62,724 nucleotides of DNA from Candidatus Zhuqueibacterota bacterium (GCA_029261995.1 JAJDAF010000047.1:1-62724); one strand, 5' to 3'. Counted from the stretch's first letter, positions 8,980 to 20,030 are shown. Notes: generated by a model from the sequence alone, not told the origin. Numbers and translations: made by a program.

Positions 8980-10095
8980 GTGAGAAAGAAAACACTGTCC
9001 CAACGGGTCGATGAGATCAGGCCCTCTGGTATTCGACGGATATTTGATCTTGCTTGTGCCAACCCCGACGGCATTGACCTTTCCATCGGGGATCCGGATT
9101 TTGATGTGCCAATGCCGGTGAAACAGGAAGCCATTCGCTGGATTGAAAATGGTTTCAATGGCTACGTTTCAACGCGCGGCGTGTCGGAGTTGCGGGAACA
9201 AATTGCCGCAAACTTGTCCGGCCGGGATATCGCTTTTGAGGACACGCTGGTAACTGCAGGCGCTACCGGTGGTTACATCCTCGCAATCATGGCAGTGGCC
9301 GGGCCTGGGGATGAAGTCCTGATCACAGACCCCTACTTTGTTGCTTACGCCAACGTTGTGATTATGTGTGGCGCTACCCCAAGGTTGATCGATACCTATC
9401 CCGATTTCAGGCTAACCGCGGATGCCATCCTGCCTTTGATCACCGAACGGACCAAAGCTATCGTCATCAACCATCCCAACAATCCCACAGGTGTACTTTA
9501 CAGCACCGACGATTTGCGGGTGGTGAATGAGATCGCCAAAGACCACGGACTGCACATCATTTCTGATGAGATTTACGACCGTTTCGTGTTTACGGATGCG
9601 CCATTTGTCAGCATGGGGAACATTGCGGATGACGCAATTGTCGTGAGCGGGTTTTCCAAAACTTCAGGCATGACCGGCTGGCGACTGGGCTACGTTTCAG
9701 GCCCGGCGGCGGTGATAGATGCGATGGCGACCTTTCAGCAATACTCTTATGTTTGTGCAAACTCGGTAGCGCAACGGGCGGCCATTAGCGCTTTCAGCTA
9801 TGACATGGAGTCTCAGGTTCAGAAATACCGGCACCGGCGCGACCGTTTGCTCGAGGGCCTGCAGGATCGCTTTCGGATGGCCAGGCCGGAAGGAGCATTT
9901 TACCTTTTCCCCGAGGCGCCGGGTGGCGACGCCGACGCATTTGTGAACCGCGCAATCGAGCGAAAACTCTACATCATCCCGGGCAACGTTTTCTCAGCAA
10001 AGAACACACATTTTCGCATCTCGTTCGCGGCCAGCGACGCAGATATTGACCGCGCGATTATCATCCTGAATGGACTGGCCGAGGAGTTCGGTTAG
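8980..10095 (+). CDS. PLP-dependent class I/II aminotransferase
   Basis: A 371-residue fold-type I aminotransferase of the aspartate-aminotransferase family, near the family's usual length. Visible signatures are the HPNNPTG motif (about residue 165), SDEIYDRFVF, and the Schiff-base lysine in VSGFSKTSGMTGWRLGY (about residue 227). It moves an amino group between an amino acid and a 2-oxo acid in the cytoplasm; the substrate cannot be decided. The start is GTG with caggag upstream. The GNAT gene begins 3 bp after the stop, so the two form an operon, possibly extending to the DapA-family gene. Confidence 0.85.
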   Translation: MRKKTLSQRVDEIRPSGIRRIFDLACANPDGIDLSIGDPDFDVPMPVKQEAIRWIENGFNGYVSTRGVSELREQIAANLSGRDIAFEDTLVTAGATGGYILAIMAVAGPGDEVLITDPYFVAYANVVIMCGATPRLIDTYPDFRLTADAILPLITERTKAIVINHPNNPTGVLYSTDDLRVVNEIAKDHGLHIISDEIYDRFVFTDAPFVSMGNIADDAIVVSGFSKTSGMTGWRLGYVSGPAAVIDAMATFQQYSYVCANSVAQRAAISAFSYDMESQVQKYRHRRDRLLEGLQDRFRMARPEGAFYLFPEAPGGDADAFVNRAIERKLYIIPGNVFSAKNTHFRISFAASDADIDRAIIILNGLAEEFG

Positions 10096-10097
10096 CC

Positions 10098-11054
10098 TTG
10101 GCCGTCGTACGCTGCATGCTTGAGAGCGATCTTGCGGAAGTCCGGTTATTGCTTTCAAAAGCCTTTACAGCGGCGCGCAGGATGGATGGCGTAAAGGAGC
10201 CACGCATACATCTCTGCCGCATGGCCTTCCTCAGGATGTATCTTGCCGCCAATCCCGGTGGCTCCTTTGTTCTCGAACAAGATGGTCGATTGGCGGCATA
10301 TTGTTTTTCTCACATGTGGGGAACGACAGGCTGGCTCGGTCCGTTGAGCGTGGTGCCGTCGCTGCAGGGACGCGGGTTCGGCAAAGAGATCGTCCAGGTC
10401 ACGAAAGACCACCTGCTGAGCCAGGGGGCGGAGGTTGTCGGTCTTGAGTTGAACGCTCAATCTTCGAAGAATCTGGCCTTCTACAGCAAGCTCGGGTTTG
10501 TCGCACAAAAGATGACAGTGGATTTGATTCACGAAGTACCCCGGGCCGGTTCGGAGTCGAAGTCGTTTCAGCCGGCTCTTCTTTCCAAGGTCACCGGGGA
10601 ACAGCAGCGACAACTGTTGGAGTACGCCCGAATACTCTCCACAAGCCTGCAGCCTGGCCTGGACTATAACTCCGAAGTTCGTTTAGCCCGGGAGTTCGGG
10701 TTTGGTGACGGATTGCTTTTGTTGCGCGATGACCAGGCCGTTGCCTTCGCGCTTATTCATGCAGAGCCCTACTCTCAGGAAGAAGAGCGTTTCTTCCTGA
10801 AGGTGAACGCCTTGCAGGTTGCGCCAGGGCACGGTGACGAGGTGCTGGAAGGGCTGCTGCACGCCTTGAGTAAGACAGCAATCGAAGCCGGTCTGCGCGG
10901 GCTCCATATTCGCGCCTGTACGCGCTACCCAAAGGCGGTGAATTGGCTGCTGTCTGAAGGCTTCAAGGCTGTGCACAACGAGTTGCGCATGACACTGGAC
11001 GGCTACCCTCAAACTGACGATCCGTCAGTAGTCAATTTCAGCAAGTGGGAATAA
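10098..11054 (+). CDS. GNAT acetyltransferase with two GNAT-like halves
   Basis: A 318-residue protein, about twice a single GNAT domain. The first half carries the acetyl-CoA-binding signature (LSVVPSLQGRGFGKEIV, about residues 82-98) and the later FYSKLGF element. The second half repeats the plan more weakly (VNALQVAPGHGDEVLEGLL, then NWLLSEGFKAVHNEL), with a poor pyrophosphate-binding loop. It may therefore be a mycothiol-synthase-like tandem with one active domain. Start TTG at 10098, 3 bp after the aminotransferase stop; no other start fits as well. The acceptor substrate is unknown, but the operon suggests an amine or amino acid. Confidence 0.75.
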   Translation: MAVVRCMLESDLAEVRLLLSKAFTAARRMDGVKEPRIHLCRMAFLRMYLAANPGGSFVLEQDGRLAAYCFSHMWGTTGWLGPLSVVPSLQGRGFGKEIVQVTKDHLLSQGAEVVGLELNAQSSKNLAFYSKLGFVAQKMTVDLIHEVPRAGSESKSFQPALLSKVTGEQQRQLLEYARILSTSLQPGLDYNSEVRLAREFGFGDGLLLLRDDQAVAFALIHAEPYSQEEERFFLKVNALQVAPGHGDEVLEGLLHALSKTAIEAGLRGLHIRACTRYPKAVNWLLSEGFKAVHNELRMTLDGYPQTDDPSVVNFSKWE

Positions 11055-11075
11055 AACAGGGGTCTCAGATTTCGC

Positions 11076-11103
11076 TTGTTTTCTAAACTTTTTGTTTTAT
11101 ATT
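11076..11103 (+). promoter_or_regulatory. Possible promoter for the DapA-family gene
   Basis: ttgttt (11076-11081) and tatatt (11098-11103) are 16 bp apart, a passable sigma-70 arrangement about 60 bp before the start codon at 11163. Promoter rules for this lineage are uncertain. Confidence 0.25.
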
Positions 11104-11162
11104 AGCTGATATTTGAGAGTTTCCGGACCCCCCACTTTGTTTGTAGACCGTTCTTTTTTTGA

Positions 11163-12059
11163 ATGTCCTTAACAGGAATCTACTGTCCAATCGCCACTCC
11201 GTTCGTCGATAATCGTTTTGCGAAGGACAAATTTACTCAAAATATTGAAGCGCTGACAACCGCCGGGTTGGCGGGATTCGTAGTGCTGGGATCGACCGGG
11301 GAATCGGTTCTGTTAACCGATGTCGAAAAGCAAGAGGTTCTGCAAAGCGCGCGGAAGGTCATTGCGGACGGTGTTGACGTTATTGCGGGTTGCAATGGAG
11401 AATCACCGGAAGCGGTGGTCGAATCTGTCCGCATTGCGGCGCAAGCTGGCGCCGGCTATGCCTTGGTCATCACGCCGAGCTACTTCAAGAATCAAATGCG
11501 TCCGCAAGGAGTGGTGGAGCATTACCGGCGGATTGCAGATAATGCGCCGATTCCGATCATCATTTACAACGTTCAGAAGTTCACCGGATTCGATCTGGAA
11601 ATCTCCATCATTCTGGAACTTGCGAAGCACGGCAACATAGCGGGCATCAAGGAGAGTACATCTGAGCTGGCCAAGTTGCATGAACTGAAATCCGAGTGCC
11701 CGACAGGTTTTGCGCTTCTGACAGGCAATGCATCTTTGCTCTGGGCATCGCAGGTGCTGGGCATGGATGGCGCCATTTTGGCGCTAAGCAATTTTGCGGC
11801 GGCCGAATGTGTCGAGGTTTGCCGTCTGGTAGAAAACGGACAGCCAGATCTCTCGCAGCGGCTGTTCCTGAAAAAGGTTTTGCCTTTGGGCAAGTCGATT
11901 GTAGCAAAGGGCGGCGTTCCGGCCATCAAAGCGGCCATGGATTGCGTCGGACTGTTTGGCGGCGCGCCACGACTGCCGCTCTTGCGAGCCACGGAAAAAG
12001 CACGAAATGAAATACAGATACTGCTGAAACATGCGGAGTTGGGTTCCACAACAAACTAG
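11163..12059 (+). CDS. DapA-family aldolase (dihydrodipicolinate synthase/N-acetylneuraminate lyase superfamily)
   Basis: A 298-residue TIM-barrel protein of normal family length. Diagnostic pieces are GSTGESVLLTDVEK (the pyruvate-carboxylate-binding loop, about residues 43-56), the catalytic Tyr in IIIYNVQKFTG and the Schiff-base Lys in GIKEST (about residue 163). The enzyme condenses pyruvate with an aldehyde, or cleaves such a product. In true DapA the Tyr context is usually YNVPxRT; here YNVQKFTG differs, so a role outside lysine synthesis is possible. It follows the aminotransferase/GNAT pair after a 108-bp gap with its own possible promoter. Confidence 0.8.
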   Translation: MSLTGIYCPIATPFVDNRFAKDKFTQNIEALTTAGLAGFVVLGSTGESVLLTDVEKQEVLQSARKVIADGVDVIAGCNGESPEAVVESVRIAAQAGAGYALVITPSYFKNQMRPQGVVEHYRRIADNAPIPIIIYNVQKFTGFDLEISIILELAKHGNIAGIKESTSELAKLHELKSECPTGFALLTGNASLLWASQVLGMDGAILALSNFAAAECVEVCRLVENGQPDLSQRLFLKKVLPLGKSIVAKGGVPAIKAAMDCVGLFGGAPRLPLLRATEKARNEIQILLKHAELGSTTN

Positions 12060-12073
12060 TGAGGTTTGACCAT

Positions 12074-12418
12074 ATGATTAAGATTAATGAGAAGATTGTA
12101 GATACGGTGGCAGTTTGCACAATCGAGGGCAAGCTGTCCGGCATCGAGGGCAAAGGGCAGATTCAGGACCAGATTCGAGACCTGATAGAACGAGGAGTGC
12201 TATCTGTTGTGCTCGATCTTTCAAAAGTAAGCTGGATTGACAGCACGGGGCTTGGAGAACTGATCGCGTCGCTGTCCTCGCTCAAAAAGAAAGACGGCAA
12301 CCTGGTGCTTAGCAATTTGCAGTCCCCGGTGCAGAGCTTGCTCAAGATGACGAATCTGACCCAGATTTTTGATGTGTATGATGATTTCGAAGGCGCCGTA
12401 GCTGAGCTCAGTAAGTAG
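12074..12418 (+). CDS. STAS-domain anti-sigma-factor antagonist-like protein
   Basis: A 114-residue single STAS domain of the SpoIIAA/RsbV type. The phosphorylation loop is intact: VVLDLSKVSWIDSTGLGEL, with Ser before TG as the expected phosphoserine site. Such proteins switch partners with a serine kinase/anti-sigma factor to control a sigma factor or a related output. No RsbW-like kinase or sigma factor is in the window, so its partner is encoded elsewhere. I chose ATG 12074 (gagg upstream); GTG at 12059 is in frame and overlaps the previous stop by one base. Confidence 0.85.
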   Translation: MIKINEKIVDTVAVCTIEGKLSGIEGKGQIQDQIRDLIERGVLSVVLDLSKVSWIDSTGLGELIASLSSLKKKDGNLVLSNLQSPVQSLLKMTNLTQIFDVYDDFEGAVAELSK

Positions 12419-12647
12419 CGTCCGGATTGAGCAAGTCAAATGTCAGAACTCCCGGTGCGGTTCTCATCTTTGCCTTGGCGTCCGTGGCACCTTGCGTCAG
12501 CGACCATGGGACGCCCGGCCGACGCAGGTCTTTTTGTGCAAAAATCCTCGCCGAGTAAGCCTTTTCCATCTTTGATCGTATTTAGTTCTATCCTAGCTGG
12601 TGAATGATAGAATCGAGTCGTGAAACTAACTCTGGAATACTCCTACA

Positions 12648-14351
12648 ATGAATGCTGACTTGATTACAACAATGATATTCAGCCTCGTCGGTGGACTTGG
12701 CATTTTTCTGATGGGCATGAAGTACATGCAACAGGGGTTGCAGGTCATTGCCGGGCCGAGGATCAGGCACCTGATTAACGCGGTTACGTCAAACAGATTC
12801 CTGGCTGTCGGAATTGGAACGTTCATCACCATGCTTGTTCAGTCCAGCTCAGTTACATCGGTGATGGTTATCGGGTTGGTCAATAGTGAGCTGATGTCGT
12901 TGAGCGGGGCGATTGGCACGATCATGGGAGCCAATATCGGCACAACGATTACCGGATGGATTTTGGCTCTGAAAATCGGCAAGTATGGTCTACCGATTTT
13001 GGGTATTGCTACCTTCGGCTGGCTCTTCATCAAGAAGGAAAAAATTCGATACCTCTCTCTCGCCATCCTCGGCATCGGGATGATCTTTTTTGGCCTCGAA
13101 TTGATGAAGAATGGCTTCAAACCGATACGTGGACATGAAGAGTTTGAGGCATGGTTCCATGCATTCGAAGCTGTAAATTATTTTGGCGTGGTGAAGGCGG
13201 CTCTGGTTGGCTGCGTCCTCACAATTGTCGTGCAATCGTCATCGGCGACCCTAGGCATTACGATAGCGCTGGCCAATACCGGCGTTATCGATTTTCATAC
13301 GGCCGCGGCATTGGTGCTGGGCGAGAATATTGGTACGACCGTCACCGCATATCTCGCTTCGTTGGGCGCTGATGACATCAACGCCAAGCGAACGGCTTAT
13401 TTTCATATCCTTTTCAATATTTCCGGGGTTGCCTGGATAACCGCAATTTTTCATCCGTTGTACATGCCCTTTATTGAAGGTATCGTCATTGGCGTCGATC
13501 CCAATATGCAGATGGCGAACGGCAATTTCCCCTACATGACCAGCGCCATCGCCGCCGCTCATACCGGCTTCAATATTACCAACACACTTCTTTTCTTGCC
13601 GCTTGTTTCTATCATGGCAAATTTCCTGACGAAATACGTCAAGGGTAGAAAAACCAAAGACAAAGGGTATATCACACATCTGGACTTTACAATAGGTGGT
13701 TCGCCGGTCGCGGCAATTGAGCAGTCGCGCAATGAACTTAGACGACTTGATGAGCGCGCCAAGGAAATGATGGACAATCTCCGCCCGGTCATCGCGACGA
13801 AGGCCGACGACAAGGCCAACGACAAGTTGCGCGAAAGCATATTCGAGGCGGAAGAGAATATCGACAAGGTTCAAATTGAGATCACCTACTTTCTGACAAA
13901 ACTGCTTTCGCAATCGTTGAGCGAAGACCTGGCGGAAGAAGCGAGGTCACAACTTCGCCTTGCTGATGAGTTTGAGTCCGTAAGTGATTACATTACAAAT
14001 GTCCTGAAACTTCTCTCACGTATGGAGGAATCGAGTGTCGAGCTGTCAGATGAGCAGAAAAAAGAACTGCTAGACTTGCACGACAGAGTTGCAGAATATT
14101 TCAGCTACGTGAAAGAGGGTTTGAGCCGTGCCCGTCGCGATGGACACATGAAGAAAGTCCATTCTGACAGTCGTGAAATCACCAGCAAGATTCGCGATCT
14201 GAGATCTTTGCACTGGTCTCGACTTTCGGCGCAGACCATTGACCCGCTCGTCAGCACGTCGTATATGGACATCGTGATGGCTTATAGACGCATCAAGGAT
14301 CATCTGTTGAATGCCGCAGAAGCGGCCGAAGGTGGAAAACCGTGGTCGTAA
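12648..14351 (+). CDS. Na+/phosphate symporter of the NptA type with C-terminal PhoU-like domain
   Basis: A 567-residue inner-membrane protein. Two inverted copies of the Na/Pi-cotransporter repeat each carry a QSSS motif (MLVQSSSVTSVMVIGL at about 64-79 and VVQSSSATLGITIAL at about 195-209) with the paired GANIGTTITGW and GENIGTTVTAY motifs. About residues 350-560 are a soluble helical PhoU-like domain (EEARSQLRLADEFESVSDY). It imports phosphate, or possibly another anion, with sodium. A second transporter and a separate PhoU-like gene follow in the same direction, so this is a phosphate-handling group. Confidence 0.85.
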   Translation: MNADLITTMIFSLVGGLGIFLMGMKYMQQGLQVIAGPRIRHLINAVTSNRFLAVGIGTFITMLVQSSSVTSVMVIGLVNSELMSLSGAIGTIMGANIGTTITGWILALKIGKYGLPILGIATFGWLFIKKEKIRYLSLAILGIGMIFFGLELMKNGFKPIRGHEEFEAWFHAFEAVNYFGVVKAALVGCVLTIVVQSSSATLGITIALANTGVIDFHTAAALVLGENIGTTVTAYLASLGADDINAKRTAYFHILFNISGVAWITAIFHPLYMPFIEGIVIGVDPNMQMANGNFPYMTSAIAAAHTGFNITNTLLFLPLVSIMANFLTKYVKGRKTKDKGYITHLDFTIGGSPVAAIEQSRNELRRLDERAKEMMDNLRPVIATKADDKANDKLRESIFEAEENIDKVQIEITYFLTKLLSQSLSEDLAEEARSQLRLADEFESVSDYITNVLKLLSRMEESSVELSDEQKKELLDLHDRVAEYFSYVKEGLSRARRDGHMKKVHSDSREITSKIRDLRSLHWSRLSAQTIDPLVSTSYMDIVMAYRRIKDHLLNAAEAAEGGKPWS

Positions 14352-14492
14352 GATACGTGTTTCCGGCAAGTATCGAGTAACCTTCACAAAACGCCTTGCT
14401 TCTAGTTGTTTCGGTTCGTAATATCAATGCGTCTCAATCCGTGTTGTCTTACTGACGTCTTATGTTGAACTGAAAGAAAGGGTGAGGCCCCC

Positions 14493-15578
14493 ATGCGCAA
14501 CGTCCGGCTAGGAGTTTGGGGAAGGCTGTTGGCTCTTCTAGCGTTGCTCTATCTCTTCATTCTGAGCATTTCCATGATGGGAGCCGCTTTCAAGCTGTTC
14601 GGAAGCGGTTTTGCAGAACAACTCATCGCGACGACCTCTGATCCCTACGTGGGGCTGCTCATCGGTATCCTGGCGACCAGTCTGATTCAGAGTTCATCGA
14701 CCGCCACATCGTTGGTTGTCGGCCTGGTAGGCGCCGGTGCGCTCAATATTGCCAATGCCATTCCAATCATCATGGGCAGCAACATCGGGACAAGTATTAC
14801 CAACACGATTGTCTCGATGGGACACGTCTCCAGAAGCAATGAATTCCGCCGCGCATTTGCTGGTGCAACGGTCCACGATTTTTTCAATCTGATTACCGTG
14901 GCGCTTCTGTTTCCATTGCAGTTGGCGACCAATTTTCTCGGGATTGCCGCCGGTCATCTCTCTGCCGTCTTCCAGTCTGTTGGCGGACTTAAGACAGTCA
15001 GCCCAATCAAACTTATCACCAAGCCGACGATAGCCGTTATCAAGGCCATGACCGGCGATTCCGCTGTCATTATTCTCCTGCTATCGTTGGTTTTCCTGTT
15101 CGTGGCGTTGCGCTATTTGACGGTAGTGCTCAAGGGGCTGGTTTTGGGCCGAATCGAGGCGCTCTTTGATGAATACATCTTCAAGACCGGCGTCAGGAGT
15201 TTTATCTTTGGTATCGTGATGACGGTGCTGGTTCAGAGCAGTTCAATCACAACCTCCATAGCAGTGCCACTCATAGGCGCAGGCATCTTAACACTCGAAC
15301 AGGTTTTGCCTTACACGCTTGGAGCCAATATCGGTACCACCATCACAGCCATGCTTGCTTCTTTGGCAACGGGAAACATCGCCGCCGTTACCGTGGCTTT
15401 TGCACATTTGCTGTTCAACATATTCGGCGTTGTTATTGTCTGGCCTCTTAAGAGAATTCCGATACTGCTGGCAAACGGCTTGGCGGACATGGCGACTAGA
15501 AATCGGTTGATACCCATCGGATACATCCTGGTGGTATTCTTCGCGATTCCATTGGCATTCATTTACTTCGTGAGGTGA
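14493..15578 (+). CDS. Na+/phosphate symporter, short form
   Basis: A 361-residue membrane protein with two Na/Pi repeats and QSSS motifs (SLIQSSSTATSLVVGL at about 69-84; VLVQSSSITTSIAVPL at about 246-261), each followed by an N-I-G-T-(S/T)-I-T motif. It lacks the C-terminal PhoU domain of its neighbour; a separate PhoU-like protein is encoded 3 bp downstream and probably supplies that function in trans. Start ATG 14493 has aaagggtgag upstream. The paralogous pair may differ in affinity or substrate. Confidence 0.83.
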   Translation: MRNVRLGVWGRLLALLALLYLFILSISMMGAAFKLFGSGFAEQLIATTSDPYVGLLIGILATSLIQSSSTATSLVVGLVGAGALNIANAIPIIMGSNIGTSITNTIVSMGHVSRSNEFRRAFAGATVHDFFNLITVALLFPLQLATNFLGIAAGHLSAVFQSVGGLKTVSPIKLITKPTIAVIKAMTGDSAVIILLLSLVFLFVALRYLTVVLKGLVLGRIEALFDEYIFKTGVRSFIFGIVMTVLVQSSSITTSIAVPLIGAGILTLEQVLPYTLGANIGTTITAMLASLATGNIAAVTVAFAHLLFNIFGVVIVWPLKRIPILLANGLADMATRNRLIPIGYILVVFFAIPLAFIYFVR

Positions 15579-15581
15579 GCT

Positions 15582-16277
15582 ATGCTCAAGTTCTTTCAGG
15601 AGATCTTCAGCCGAAAAAACCTGCTGGAAGAGGCCTTGGAAGCCTCCTGGACCATGCTGGAAATCGACAAGAAAATGTTTGACGCTTCCGTGACATCGCT
15701 TCGCCGGCAAGACACTGCGGAAGTCGATATCGATATTTACATGACGGATCGCAAGATCAATCAACTTGAGCAAGATATCCGTAAGAAGGTTCTAACCCAT
15801 CTTGCTGTATCCGGGCCTGGAGACCTTACAATTGGCTTGACCCTGGTGAGTCTCATCAGTGATGTCGAGCGCATCGGTGATTACACAAAAAACATTTACG
15901 AATTGGCGAAAGAGTGCCCACAACGGCTGCTGGCAGGCAAGTGGGAGGAAAAACTAGAAGGGATGGAGGATACGGTCTCTGCCGGATTCGGGACTTTGCT
16001 TGAGGCGCTCAGAGAGAATGATGAAGAGAAAGCCGAGACACTCATATCCGATATTGCGGGTGTCAAGCAACAATGCGACAAATTCGTCCTGCTCTTGATA
16101 CAAGCAAAGGACGAGTCATTCAAAGTCGATGAGGCGGTACCGCTGGTATTGTACATGCGGTATCTCAAGCGCATATCAGGGCATCTGCAAAATGTTACTT
16201 CGGGCATCGTGAACCCCTTTCACCGCCTGAAATACATGGACGAGCGGATTCCGCTGGTTGATGATAAAAGCAACTGA
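15582..16277 (+). CDS. PhoU-family regulator of phosphate transport
   Basis: A 231-residue all-helical protein with two PhoU-type bundles. The motif around LTIGLTLVSLISDVERIGDYTKN (about residues 85-107) contains the E/D-R-I-x-D-Y signature that binds metal clusters in PhoU, and a second related element is around VLYMRYLKRISGHL. PhoU proteins gate phosphate transporters in response to phosphate status. It starts 3 bp after the short symporter stop (gtgag as ribosome site), so it is translated with it and most likely acts on it. Confidence 0.8.
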   Translation: MLKFFQEIFSRKNLLEEALEASWTMLEIDKKMFDASVTSLRRQDTAEVDIDIYMTDRKINQLEQDIRKKVLTHLAVSGPGDLTIGLTLVSLISDVERIGDYTKNIYELAKECPQRLLAGKWEEKLEGMEDTVSAGFGTLLEALRENDEEKAETLISDIAGVKQQCDKFVLLLIQAKDESFKVDEAVPLVLYMRYLKRISGHLQNVTSGIVNPFHRLKYMDERIPLVDDKSN

Positions 16278-16329
16278 GAACTCGCCGCGCCAGAGGAAAT
16301 CTGCTTCCGTAGGCGCCTGACCGCATTTC

Positions 16330-17739
16330 TCAAACGATACCCAAAACCAAATAAATTGCCAACGCGCCTCCGGCCGCAACCAATGCGTAGGGCAATTGCG
16401 TTCGCACATGGTCGATGTGGTCCGAGACCGAGACCATTGAAGCAATGATGGTTGTGTCGGAGATCGGAGAGCAATGGTCGCCAAAGATACCTCCACTCAA
16501 AATCGCGCCAACGGTCACGTGCAAATCAGTCCCCATGATTGCCACAATGGGAATGCCGATCGGAACCATGATGGCGAATGTTCCCCAGGATGTGCCGGTA
16601 GAGAAAGCGATGAAACCCGAAACCAGAAACAGTACCGCCGGCACCAGAGCCGGGTGCAACCAGGCTTTCGCCATTTCCGCTACATACGGGCCGGTGCCTA
16701 ACTCCTTGCAGGTAGCGCCGATGGCAAAGGCCAGCATCATCAGAAGCGCCAGCGGCATCATGCCGCCGATGCCTTTCAAAAGCGCATCCATCTGCTCTTT
16801 CAGATTCATGATGCCCTGCGCACCGTAAAGAATTCCAGCCACCGCCGTTGCCGCAAGCACGGCCCAGAAGACAGAGGTTGAACCCGACCCCTGCATGAGA
16901 TTGCCGTTTCCTGTGATCAGCAGGCTGATGGGCATCATCGCGACCATGACCCCCAGCGGAACCAGCATGTTCATCGCTCTGTGTGGGATGCCCTGTTTGG
17001 CCTCCGTTTCCAGCAATTCCGCCGAGACTACCGGTTCGGCGCCTTCGCGCAAAACCATGCCGTGTTCGCGGGCCCGGTGCTCAGCTTTTGCCATGGGCCC
17101 CACGTCCTTTCCGGAGAGAATGACTCCAAGCAGCAGCAGAAGCGCAAAAATGGCGTACAGGTTGAACGGCAGCGATTTGATGATGGTCATGAACGGCTGA
17201 TCGACGTTTTGAGCGGCGAGTAACCCCATGATAAAAGCGCCCCAGCCATTGATTGGGATCAGAATACAAATCGGCGCCGAGGTCGAGTCGCAAATATAGG
17301 CCAGCTTCTCCCTCGATATTCTGAGCCGGTCGAAGATGGGGCGCGCGACAGTGCCCGTGACCAGGCAGGTGATGCTCGATTCAACAAACACGACGACGCC
17401 GATGAGATAAGCGAGTAGGCCGGCGCTTCGGCGCGTGCTGGCAAAACCCTTCTCAGACAGCCAGCGGATGAACCCAGCAACGCCGCCCGAGCGCTGGGTG
17501 AAAACGATCAGGGCGCCGACCAGCGCACTGAAAGCAATGACCTTGGTGTTTCCGCCATCCTCAAAAACTCTGATGCAGCACTCGAGTGCGTCGCGCAGCC
17601 CGGAGACGGGATTGCCGGCCAGAATTGACCAGCCGAGCCAGATGCCGAAAAAAAGTGAGATGAAAACTTGTTTGGTCCAGATGGCGAGAACGATTGCAAT
17701 GACGGGCGGGAGAATAGACAGCCAGCCGATGGTTTCCAT
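16330..17739 (-). CDS. NhaC-family Na+/H+ antiporter-like membrane protein
   Basis: A 469-residue polytopic inner-membrane protein with about eleven hydrophobic segments. The family motifs include the ion-path region SGFIAFSTGTSWGTFAIMVPIG and GAILSGGIFGDHCSPISDTTI near the C-terminus, both typical of NhaC/amino-acid antiporter relatives. It exchanges sodium for protons or for an organic substrate. It points against the phosphate genes and ends 52 bp from the PhoU-like gene without an obvious terminator. The aldolase and serS genes lie upstream on the same strand. Confidence 0.82.
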   Translation of the reverse strand: METIGWLSILPPVIAIVLAIWTKQVFISLFFGIWLGWSILAGNPVSGLRDALECCIRVFEDGGNTKVIAFSALVGALIVFTQRSGGVAGFIRWLSEKGFASTRRSAGLLAYLIGVVVFVESSITCLVTGTVARPIFDRLRISREKLAYICDSTSAPICILIPINGWGAFIMGLLAAQNVDQPFMTIIKSLPFNLYAIFALLLLLGVILSGKDVGPMAKAEHRAREHGMVLREGAEPVVSAELLETEAKQGIPHRAMNMLVPLGVMVAMMPISLLITGNGNLMQGSGSTSVFWAVLAATAVAGILYGAQGIMNLKEQMDALLKGIGGMMPLALLMMLAFAIGATCKELGTGPYVAEMAKAWLHPALVPAVLFLVSGFIAFSTGTSWGTFAIMVPIGIPIVAIMGTDLHVTVGAILSGGIFGDHCSPISDTTIIASMVSVSDHIDHVRTQLPYALVAAGGALAIYLVLGIV

Positions 17740-17815
17740 GCGCGATTCCTGTTGTTCGATTCCAGCTTGTTAATTCGGCTTCGTTGAGAATGCCGGTGGT
17801 GGGGCTACTGACGAT

Positions 17816-18583
17816 TTATTTTCGAGTTACGGCCTGCAAAACCTGCTCGACAATTGCTTCAAAATCATCTATGTTTTCGCTGCAATTGCAGTCTTGGTCG
17901 TCATCGTTGCCGTGCACATAGCAGCCGGGGTTCTTGGTGCTTGCGCCGTAGGAATCCCTGAGACCATAGAGTTTGGTCACTTCGTCCTTCGAGAGTACTG
18001 TTTCACCGCCCAGCGCCCTGGCGTTGAACAGGATGTGCGCGGAATGCTCAACACGCTCCATCTTAAACTGTGCATCCATTAAATCTTTGCCAACCGTCAC
18101 GACGCCGTGATTTGTCAACAGCAGCGCATCGCAGGTCTGGATGTAGGGTTCGATACTTTTTGGCAGTTCATCCGTTGACGGCGTGCCGTATTTCGCAAGC
18201 GGAATGGAGCCCATGGTTACAATGATTTCGGCAAGAACACATTTGTCGAGCGCAACGCCCGCGGTCGCAAAACCGGTTGCGTATGGCGGATGTGCGTGCA
18301 CCACGGCCATGACGTCAGGACGCGCCTTGTAGATAAAAAGGTGAAGTGGCAGCTCAGACGATGCCTTCGCGCCGGAGACGGCATGGCCCTCGAGATCGAC
18401 GACGGCGAGCGAGTCGGCTTCCATGAATCCTTTAGAATATCCGGTTGGCGTAGTGAGCACCCGACCATCCGCAAGCCGCACACTGATGTTGCCATCGTTG
18501 GCGGCGACATAGCCTTTGTCGTACAGGCGGCGCCCTACCTCAAGAATAGTCTGGCGCAATTCGTGTTCGGTCATTTGCTGCAT
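17816..18583 (-). CDS. Class II aldolase/adducin-family protein
   Basis: A 255-residue protein of the L-fuculose/L-ribulose-phosphate aldolase-epimerase family. The zinc ligands appear as VVHAHPPYA (HxH, about residues 92-94) and LTNHGVV (about 155), with a catalytic-type Glu in SSELPLH (about 73). The substrate is uncertain: fuculose 1-phosphate, ribulose 5-phosphate and methylthioribulose 1-phosphate enzymes share this core. The C-terminus carries a Cys/Asp-rich tail (CYVHGNDDDQDCNC), which is unusual for the family. A later ATG at 18574 is an alternative start. Confidence 0.8.
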   Translation of the reverse strand: MQQMTEHELRQTILEVGRRLYDKGYVAANDGNISVRLADGRVLTTPTGYSKGFMEADSLAVVDLEGHAVSGAKASSELPLHLFIYKARPDVMAVVHAHPPYATGFATAGVALDKCVLAEIIVTMGSIPLAKYGTPSTDELPKSIEPYIQTCDALLLTNHGVVTVGKDLMDAQFKMERVEHSAHILFNARALGGETVLSKDEVTKLYGLRDSYGASTKNPGCYVHGNDDDQDCNCSENIDDFEAIVEQVLQAVTRK

Positions 18584-18622
18584 GGCTTGTGATGGTTAGA
18601 ATCCATCGCTCCGCTTTAAATT

Positions 18623-19915
<1,293 letters not shown>

Positions 19916-20030
19916 TTACAATTTGAATTTGGAAAGATAAGAAAAGCCGTGCGAAAATCCAACCAATTCTCGCAGGATGCTAACGCCCCAGCCAACTCAA
20001 CAGCCCCTTCCAAACTGAGATCTCTCAACT

